Of a stretch of 6,680 bases of DNA, positions 1 to 4,761 are shown in pieces. Below the pieces are notes generated by a model. The model was not told where the DNA came from. It did no database searches and saw nothing but the letters and a program-made list of their open reading frames with translations. The DNA is from Acidobacteriota bacterium (GTDB taxonomy: Bacteria; Acidobacteriota; Terriglobia; UBA7540). Positions within the stretch are counted from its first letter, which is position 1; every line of letters starts with the position of its first letter. The DNA lies in contig JAJXZM010000290.1 in NCBI GenBank assembly GCA_021780055.1, forward strand, positions 1-6,680, given 5' to 3'. The translations under genes were made by a program, and so were the position numbers.

Positions 1-444
1 AATCGAGAGGACCACTCGGACCGTTCCCTTGCGCCGCACCAGCGTCCCTTCACGCCCCGCGAGCGGCCCCGCTGTGATTCGCACGCGCTGCCCCTCAGTC
101 AGGTACGGATGCGGCTCGGCACTGACTCCTGCGGCCAGCGCCCGCCGCAGGCTTTCCACTTCCTCGTCATCGAGCGCCGCCGGCACGCCATTGAATCCCA
201 CCAGCCGCACCACGCCCGGAACCTTCAGCACCGGCAGACGATCACCAAGCGCGAACCGTGCAAACGCATATCCCGGAAACAGCGGCAGCCGCACCCGGTG
301 ATCGCCGTTCTTCCAGCGGCGTACCGTCGTGTATAGCGGCAGAAACGTCTCGATACCCTTGCCCTGCAGATGCTCGGCGACAACCTTCTCGTGCCTCGAT
401 CGCGTGCAAGCCGCGTACCAGCGAGGTTCCGTGCGCGCAGACAT
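1..444 (-). CDS. NusG-like transcription antiterminator (UpxY/RfaH-type), 3' end missing
   Basis: This is a specialised NusG paralogue of the kind that binds paused RNA polymerase and helps it through long polysaccharide operons (known for UpxY and RfaH; inferred here). The window holds 148 codons and no stop, so the C-terminal end lies past the left edge; UpxY-like proteins are usually about 170-180 residues. Residues 8-104 form the NusG N-terminal domain: RWYAACTRSRHEKVVAEHL (8-26), then FLPLY (34-38), then LFPGYAFARF (55-64), then VPGVVRLVGF (75-84). A KOW motif follows at about residues 118-140, containing EGQRVRITAGPLAGREGTLV. The ATG at 444 is chosen because GGAGGA lies 9 nt upstream and the NusG fold begins at once. 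The gene is 186 bp downstream of the co-polymerase gene on the same strand. Such factors usually sit at the head of an operon, so it may instead start a second transcription unit that continues to the left. It is not the housekeeping NusG: it lacks ribosomal or secE neighbours. Confidence 0.93.
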   Translation of the reverse strand, partial: MSARTEPRWYAACTRSRHEKVVAEHLQGKGIETFLPLYTTVRRWKNGDHRVRLPLFPGYAFARFALGDRLPVLKVPGVVRLVGFNGVPAALDDEEVESLRRALAAGVSAEPHPYLTEGQRVRITAGPLAGREGTLVRRKGTVRVVLSI

Positions 445-453
445 CGTCTTCAA

Positions 454-459
454 TCCTCC
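454..459 (-). promoter_or_regulatory. Ribosome binding site of the NusG-like gene
   Basis: GGAGGA on the minus strand, 9 nt before the ATG at 444. It is a near-complete match to the anti-Shine-Dalgarno sequence. It fixes the start of the antiterminator gene, which otherwise lacks an intact 3' end to anchor it. Confidence 0.75.
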
Positions 460-502
460 AGCCTGCTTCGCACCTGCTTCCGCCGAACCCCTCGCGACCC
501 GC

Positions 503-528
503 CCGGCCTGCGCTCCAAGGGCCGGAGC
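503..528 (-). other. Two overlapping, mutually exclusive GC-rich inverted repeats in the leader
   Basis: Arms 503-508 and 520-525 (CCGGCC and GGCCGG, 11-nt loop) pair perfectly. Arms 512-516 and 524-528 (GCTCC and GGAGC, 7-nt loop) also pair perfectly. They share bases, so only one can form at a time. No run of T follows on the minus strand, so this is not a standard terminator. Short GC-rich palindromes are common by chance at this base composition, so function is unproven. Confidence 0.3.
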
Positions 529-630
529 CGCAACATAGCTCCGCCCTGTCACTTCGCTGGGCATTTGTGACATAACCCATATCCGGTAGCAGATGTGCCA
601 ACCAAATCTTGTCTTGCTTATTGTTCGCTA

Positions 631-2019
631 CTACTTTTCCGCGTCCGGTCTGACCTGCTTGGCCTCCCGGCGAAACCTTTGTCGCAGCCACGATGTGCCG
701 CTCCCCGCACCGTCTCTCGAACTCCAGGGAAGGCTGGTCCGAAAGTCCGACCAGACCTCCGTTGCCACGGCTTTCCTCGGGTCACCCGGGTCGACGGCTT
801 CCCACGCCGATCGTGCAAGTATCCACGTGGCGGAGAATGTCGTGGCCAGCAACGCTCCCAGAACCATAATCAGCAAACGCGGCGGGAACGACTTCTTCTG
901 CGGCACCAGGGGCGGATCGAGCACTTTCACGCTGGGGACCTCTTTGGCTTCCTCGACTTTGGCCAGTTCGTCCTGCTGGGTCAGCGTTTCGAAGATGGCC
1001 TCCTGCACCTTGGTCCGCCGCAGCAGGTCCGCATAGGTCACGCCGAGCAGCGGCAACTCCCGGATTGACGGGTAAAGCTGCCCGGCAGAACTGTTCTCAT
1101 TCACGCCTTTGCCCGCGATATTCCGCAGGGCGTTGTGCAATTCATTCACGCGAGCCTGGACAGAGCGCACACGCACGTTGTTGTCCGTGTAAATCTGCTT
1201 CAGACCCTGGAGTTCAGACTCCGCAGCAATCAACTGTCCCTGCAGCGTGGCGGCGGCGGTCACGATGGCCTTGCCCTGAGCAGGCACGTCGATGGCACCT
1301 TTCTGGCTTGCAAACTGGCTGAAGTTCTTTTCAGCGTTCTCGAGGTCCGTCTTCACCTGTTTCAGTCGCTGGTCGAGAAAGACCCTCTCGCGGTGCGCGG
1401 AGGAAGTACTCAGGTGAGTGACCACCCAGTTCAGTTTGTTCACGTACTCCTGCGCCATTGCCGCTGCCCGCTGCGGGTCGTGGTCCCAAACACTTATGGT
1501 GATGATGCCGCTTTCCCTGTCATCACTGATATTAGTTCTGGCCGCAAGCACCTTGCGGGCGTCGTCGATATAACGCGCCCTGTAAACCTTTTGCAGGTCG
1601 AACTTGCTGATGAGGTCGTCTTTCACCGTGTCGCTTTTCAGAATTCCTATGAACAGGGCCCCCGTCGTCTTCATTCCCAGGGCGCTTTCTGCAAGGCCCG
1701 ACAAGCCGCCGCCCACGCGAGACGATAGCGCCGCCAGCATGGCGGTCCCCGTTCCCATGGACGACTGGTCAGGTGGCATTAATTCAGCGGTGGACTGGTA
1801 GCGCTTGGGGATCAGGAAGGCGATGGCGGCGGCAAACACCAGTCCCAGGATCGCGGCCCGCATGACGGAGCGCCGGTTGCTCCACAGAAGCCTCACTCGC
1901 ATCACGCTACGTTCGCGAGCCTCGCGCAGGGCCTCTTCATCAATGGCCTCGATGACGAGAGCATCGGGCGGATAGGCCCCGTTCTGTTCCGGCATCGTTT
2001 TAACTGGAAGATCGCTCAA
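631..2019 (-). CDS. Wzz/GumC-type polysaccharide co-polymerase (chain-length determinant)
   Basis: This inner-membrane protein of 462 residues is predicted to control polymer length and couple synthesis to export. After a cytoplasmic N-terminus of about 50 residues comes a first membrane span at about 54-71 (AAILGLVFAAAIAFLIP). The Wzz signature follows with RYQSTAELMPPDQSS at 73-87. The periplasmic part is largely helical and probably coiled coil (about 208-302), including the typical VRVRSVQARVNELHNAL stretch at 282-298. The motif VKVLDPPLVPQKKSFPPR (364-381) leads into the second span at about 382-402. The remaining 60 cytoplasmic residues have no Walker A motif and no tyrosine cluster, so the fused BY-kinase domain of many Gram-negative relatives is absent. 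The TTG at 2019 is preferred over the ATG at 1995 because AAGGGAG lies 6 nt before it and the ATG has no Shine-Dalgarno. It lies 45 bp after the PAP2-Wzi gene, so the two are very probably co-transcribed. Family assignment is firm; the polymer is unknown. Confidence 0.93.
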   Translation of the reverse strand: MSDLPVKTMPEQNGAYPPDALVIEAIDEEALREARERSVMRVRLLWSNRRSVMRAAILGLVFAAAIAFLIPKRYQSTAELMPPDQSSMGTGTAMLAALSSRVGGGLSGLAESALGMKTTGALFIGILKSDTVKDDLISKFDLQKVYRARYIDDARKVLAARTNISDDRESGIITISVWDHDPQRAAAMAQEYVNKLNWVVTHLSTSSAHRERVFLDQRLKQVKTDLENAEKNFSQFASQKGAIDVPAQGKAIVTAAATLQGQLIAAESELQGLKQIYTDNNVRVRSVQARVNELHNALRNIAGKGVNENSSAGQLYPSIRELPLLGVTYADLLRRTKVQEAIFETLTQQDELAKVEEAKEVPSVKVLDPPLVPQKKSFPPRLLIMVLGALLATTFSATWILARSAWEAVDPGDPRKAVATEVWSDFRTSLPWSSRDGAGSGTSWLRQRFRREAKQVRPDAEK

Positions 2020-2025
2020 GCCTTG

Positions 2026-2032
2026 CTCCCTT
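2026..2032 (-). promoter_or_regulatory. Ribosome binding site that supports a TTG start for the co-polymerase
   Basis: AAGGGAG on the minus strand with a 6-nt spacer before TTG at 2019. The nearest in-frame ATG, at 1995, is preceded by CAGTTAAAACG, which has no purine-rich match. The ribosome site therefore decides the start in favour of the non-ATG codon. Confidence 0.6.
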
Positions 2033-2064
2033 GCAAAAGGGTTCTTTCCACCACTCCGACCCCT

Positions 2065-4614
2065 TTAATAGAGACGCCATCGCGGCCAAAAGGTAAACTG
2101 CACCGATGACGTAAAATCCGATGTTGGGCCGGGGCGCAGAATCGGGAAATTCCACTTCTCGTATTGGAGGTTTGCGGAAACACTCAATTCATTTCCCAGC
2201 CAGAAACTGGCTTCCACACCTCCGTCGGTCAACTTCCCTCCAGAGGGGACGAACTGCGCGCTCACCTGCTGGTGGCGGTAATGGAACCGGACGTAGCTGC
2301 GAGGGTTCCGCCAGTAAGTCAGCCATGCCTGTTCGCCCTGCCCATCGCGACCCACCCAGCTCGCAATCAGGTTTCCATCGTTCGTGTAGCCGTTCCGGTA
2401 GCGGAGATTAGAATAGTAGAACCCGCAGCAGAGGTTATTGGTTGCGTCGCCGATTGGGTTATCGGTATACACTCCTTCCATGCGCAGATCGAATTTCGGA
2501 AGCTTAGGCAGATGGGAAAAGTACAAACCGGCGCTGTTGGCTGACCGGTCGAAATAGGCTACCGGTGAAATCTCGTCGTCGCTGAACGAATCGGTATAAA
2601 AAGTTGCCCAGTTCCGCAAGAAGGGAAGGCGGTAAGTCATGTCAAATCCCGAACGGCGATCACCCGGATCCAGGCGGGGGCAGACATCGCTGTACTCAAA
2701 GCATCCCGGCGTGCCGTTCCCGGTAGAAAACATGCTGCGAAGGAACGTCTTCATCGTAAGCGGCACACCTTCGCCCGCAAACAGCGCGGTAATCGAAAAT
2801 CCAAACTCCAGGTTAGGCGACGGTTTGAAGCTGATTTTTTCACCGTGAATCATCGGCTGGTTTGAGAGTGCCTGGTTCCAGTTGCCAATCAACCCCGTGG
2901 GAGCGCCATAAACAAATTTCTGACCGCTCAGCCGGCCCACAAAAAACTCCGCCCGGACGGGACCCATGAGCCCGAGAATGCTCGGCAGCTTGATGGGGCT
3001 TACCCTGCTGATCCTGAGCATCGTGACGGGCGCGGCGTTGTTGCTGAACATCATCGGCCCGCCTTCGTCCGGCCCCCACCAGAGGCTCTGCTTGCCAAAC
3101 GATATCTGCCAGTTTTCAAGATTCATTGCCACATAGGCATCGATTGCACGAAAGCGGTCCGCTGAAAGTGAAAAGACAGGCGGCGGAAGAGGCAGACCAT
3201 AGTCGGCGCTTGTGATAAACTGCCGAGCTGCGAGCGGGAGCGCCGGACTTGACGGGGCATGCTGGTACTCTCCCTGAAGGTAGGCTGTAAACGGTCCTGA
3301 GGAAGCCCAGCCCGAAATGCCGGTCACGTTGTTAAATCCCTCGCCATAAGGCCGGCCGTTGTCGTTAATGATGGTCTGGCCAAAGTGATAACCATCGGTC
3401 AGGGGTTGGCCGGCAATTCCTGTGAACCGGGTGTAAACCGACTCGAGCTCCAGACTCCGGTTGCGGCCGCCGCCCAGCAGTCGAAGGTCGTTTGCAAATT
3501 CGTGTTCCAGACTTGTGATCAGGCGGTCCGCTACCGGCGGATCTTTTTGTTGATCGCCCTGGCGCTCCGTCGCTTCTTCCACCAGGCGGGCGCATTCAAG
3601 ACGCGTCCAGGGCCGCATGCCAAGCATGGCAGTCTGCACATACCCCATCGCCGCCAGCCGCTCTATTGCCGGGTACACCCAGCTGTCCAGCGGCACATAG
3701 GGAGAGCCCATCTTGTTCGGCTCCGACCTATTGTCCGCCTCGACGCCGCGGCCGGGCATCCGCCAACTGGCGCCCCATACTTCGGGGTTGTGGTGCGCTT
3801 GATAAACATGGTTGGCCACCAGGTAACCCAGTACGCTGCCGATGAGAACGTCTGACGGAAAATGTTCCTGGCCCGTCACGCGCGAAAGGCTGACAGCAGA
3901 CGCCAAGCCGTAAGCAAAAAGCTTGGTCAGCGGCCCCGGATATTCGTGCGCCAGAATGCCCGCCGTTGACCAGGAAGCCGCTGCGTGCTCCGAGGGAAAT
4001 GAGTTCCCACCTTGCCAGAAATCCCCTTCGGCGTTGTTGACATAGGGGCGCTCTCTGCCGGCGGCGGTCTTAACGGCGAGTCCGGCCAGATAGCTGTCAA
4101 TCACGGCCTCGCCGCTCAGCAGGCCCGTTTCGCGCATATGCTCGTTGTGCCGGAGCTTTCCCAACAGGTACATGCCGCCCGCCGTGCCGATCAGGGCCGC
4201 CGCTCCCATATTCGAAAACGTCCGGCTCTGGCTGATACGGTTGGGCGAATTGGCAAGGCTGCGGCTGGCCTCGGTGTCCGTGGCGAACAGGGCGGCCGCC
4301 AGGCCTCCCAGTGGCACCAGCCAGTTGGCATCACGCAGGCGCAGATGGATGGGGCTGGTCCAGATGGCTTTCTGATCGCCGGCAATGTGTTTGATCAGCG
4401 GCATTCCTACGGTGTTCTGGTATTCATCAGATCCCGAAGAAGATTTCTCCTTCGCCTTCTTGTCGTGGCCCCACCAGTCCGGGTGATGATAATTGGGGAC
4501 AATCCCCTCGGGAGGCGATGCTTCATGCGAGCCCTGAGGGAGTGCCTGAGCAAGAGCCGTCCCCGTTGTTGTCACAACGATGCACATAACAATCACTAGT
4601 TTTTGCAAATTCAC
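2065..4614 (-). CDS. Secreted PAP2 phosphatase fused to a Wzi-type outer-membrane barrel
   Basis: An 849-residue envelope protein with two recognisable parts. A signal peptide spans about residues 1-24 (K5, then LVIVMCIVV, ending TALAQA). Residues 95-270 are a PAP2 acid-phosphatase domain with all three motifs: K182-x6-R189-P190, P207-S-E-H210 (a PSGH variant), and S244-R245-x5-H251-x3-D255, so the catalytic histidines and arginines are present. Residues 305-349 resemble an SLH repeat and form the opening of the Wzi-like region. Residues from about 385 to 849 are alternating, aromatic-rich strands typical of a capsule-assembly Wzi barrel, ending in FTFWPRWRLY with a terminal aromatic. Cysteines at 638/645 and 729/730 could form surface disulfides. 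The role inferred is surface retention or organisation of polysaccharide, with phosphatase activity on an unknown periplasmic substrate such as a polyprenyl or lipid A phosphate. The GTG start is the only usual start codon downstream of the in-frame TAG at 4627-4629. E. coli Wzi is barrel-only, so the N-terminal enzyme is an added module. Domain calls are strong; substrate is unknown. Confidence 0.9.
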   Translation of the reverse strand: MNLQKLVIVMCIVVTTTGTALAQALPQGSHEASPPEGIVPNYHHPDWWGHDKKAKEKSSSGSDEYQNTVGMPLIKHIAGDQKAIWTSPIHLRLRDANWLVPLGGLAAALFATDTEASRSLANSPNRISQSRTFSNMGAAALIGTAGGMYLLGKLRHNEHMRETGLLSGEAVIDSYLAGLAVKTAAGRERPYVNNAEGDFWQGGNSFPSEHAAASWSTAGILAHEYPGPLTKLFAYGLASAVSLSRVTGQEHFPSDVLIGSVLGYLVANHVYQAHHNPEVWGASWRMPGRGVEADNRSEPNKMGSPYVPLDSWVYPAIERLAAMGYVQTAMLGMRPWTRLECARLVEEATERQGDQQKDPPVADRLITSLEHEFANDLRLLGGGRNRSLELESVYTRFTGIAGQPLTDGYHFGQTIINDNGRPYGEGFNNVTGISGWASSGPFTAYLQGEYQHAPSSPALPLAARQFITSADYGLPLPPPVFSLSADRFRAIDAYVAMNLENWQISFGKQSLWWGPDEGGPMMFSNNAAPVTMLRISRVSPIKLPSILGLMGPVRAEFFVGRLSGQKFVYGAPTGLIGNWNQALSNQPMIHGEKISFKPSPNLEFGFSITALFAGEGVPLTMKTFLRSMFSTGNGTPGCFEYSDVCPRLDPGDRRSGFDMTYRLPFLRNWATFYTDSFSDDEISPVAYFDRSANSAGLYFSHLPKLPKFDLRMEGVYTDNPIGDATNNLCCGFYYSNLRYRNGYTNDGNLIASWVGRDGQGEQAWLTYWRNPRSYVRFHYRHQQVSAQFVPSGGKLTDGGVEASFWLGNELSVSANLQYEKWNFPILRPGPTSDFTSSVQFTFWPRWRLY

Positions 4615-4616
4615 CG

Positions 4617-4727
4617 TTAAGGTTCCCTAGCGGCAAGGAATAAATGCATTGGTTGAGAAGAAGGAAATCCAGACAGGTTGCATGCCCGACCGGACCTCGC
4701 CAGTTGAATCACAACTGCGAAATTCAT
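4617..4727 (-). CDS. Possible 36-residue leader ORF coupled to the PAP2-Wzi gene
   Basis: An ATG at 4727 opens 36 codons ending in TAA (4617-4619), and only 2 nt separate that stop from the GTG of the PAP2-Wzi gene. GGGGAG with a 6-nt spacer precedes the ATG, a better ribosome site than the weak AGGGA before the GTG. The peptide starts MNFAVVIQLARSGRACNLSG; it has a short hydrophobic start but no recognisable domain. Third codon positions are less GC-rich than in the neighbouring genes, which argues against a conserved protein. It could act as a translational-coupling leader that delivers ribosomes to the GTG, or it could be chance. I do not recognise a family. Confidence 0.3.
   Translation of the reverse strand: MNFAVVIQLARSGRACNLSGFPSSQPMHLFLAAREP
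4701..4717 (-). other. Short perfect hairpin inside the leader between the SLBB and PAP2-Wzi genes
   Basis: CAGTTG (minus strand, 4717-4712) and CAACTG (4706-4701) pair perfectly around a 5-nt loop, and a bulged G allows two more outer pairs. No T-tract follows, so it is not a normal terminator. It falls at codons 4-9 of the possible leader ORF, where it could act as a weak attenuator or RNA-processing signal. It may also be chance. Confidence 0.25.
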
Positions 4728-4733
4728 GATCTT

Positions 4734-4739
4734 CTCCCC
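4734..4739 (-). promoter_or_regulatory. Shine-Dalgarno-like site of the small leader ORF
   Basis: GGGGAG on the minus strand, 6 nt before the ATG at 4727. It is the strongest ribosome-site match in the gap between the SLBB gene and the PAP2-Wzi gene, which is the main reason to take the small ORF seriously. Confidence 0.4.
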
Positions 4740-4761
4740 GTTCGCTCAACCGCCCCATTTC

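Larger units (their letters stand above)
445..630 (-). other. Intergenic region upstream of the NusG-like gene, possible 5' leader
   Basis: This 186-bp gap lies between the co-polymerase stop (TAG, 631-633) and the antiterminator start. It is the longest gap in the window and much longer than the 45 bp between the two genes upstream. I see no convincing sigma-70 promoter; the best -35-like hexamer, TTGGCA, has no good -10 at normal spacing. I also see no terminator with a T-tract. It holds a TGTCAC-N14-GTGACA inverted repeat (547-572), two mutually exclusive GC-rich hairpins (503-528), and an 8-bp direct repeat at 462-469 and 473-480. It could be a promoter with operators, a structured leader, or simple spacer. 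Confidence 0.45.

Noticed and set aside
547..572. TGTCAC-N14-GTGACA as a defined transcription-factor operator
   Set aside because: It is kept only as part of the gap description. With 6-bp arms and a free spacer, about one such repeat is expected by chance in a gap this long, and it matches no operator I can name with confidence.
580..605. Sigma-54 promoter candidate (TTGGCAC on the minus strand)
   Set aside because: The -24-like TGGCAC is present but the GC of the -12 element is not at the required 10-nt distance from GG.
242..691. 149-codon open frame on the minus strand overlapping the antiterminator start
   Set aside because: It is in a different frame from the NusG-like gene, crosses the co-polymerase stop and the gap, and its translation shows no motif. 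The NusG frame has clear family motifs and a ribosome site.
1135..1728. 197-codon open frame on the plus strand
   Set aside because: It is antisense to the coiled-coil part of the co-polymerase. It has no recognisable domain and no support beyond being open.
4012..4599. 195-codon open frame on the plus strand
   Set aside because: It lies wholly antisense to the signal peptide and PAP2 region of the fusion gene, whose catalytic motifs are unmistakable. The plus-strand translation shows no domain and looks like a GC-rich shadow frame.
4627..4758. 43-codon open frame starting 3 nt after the SLBB gene stop
   Set aside because: It has no Shine-Dalgarno. It overlaps the better-supported 36-codon frame and ends at the TAG in frame with the PAP2-Wzi gene, so it cannot be an N-terminal extension.
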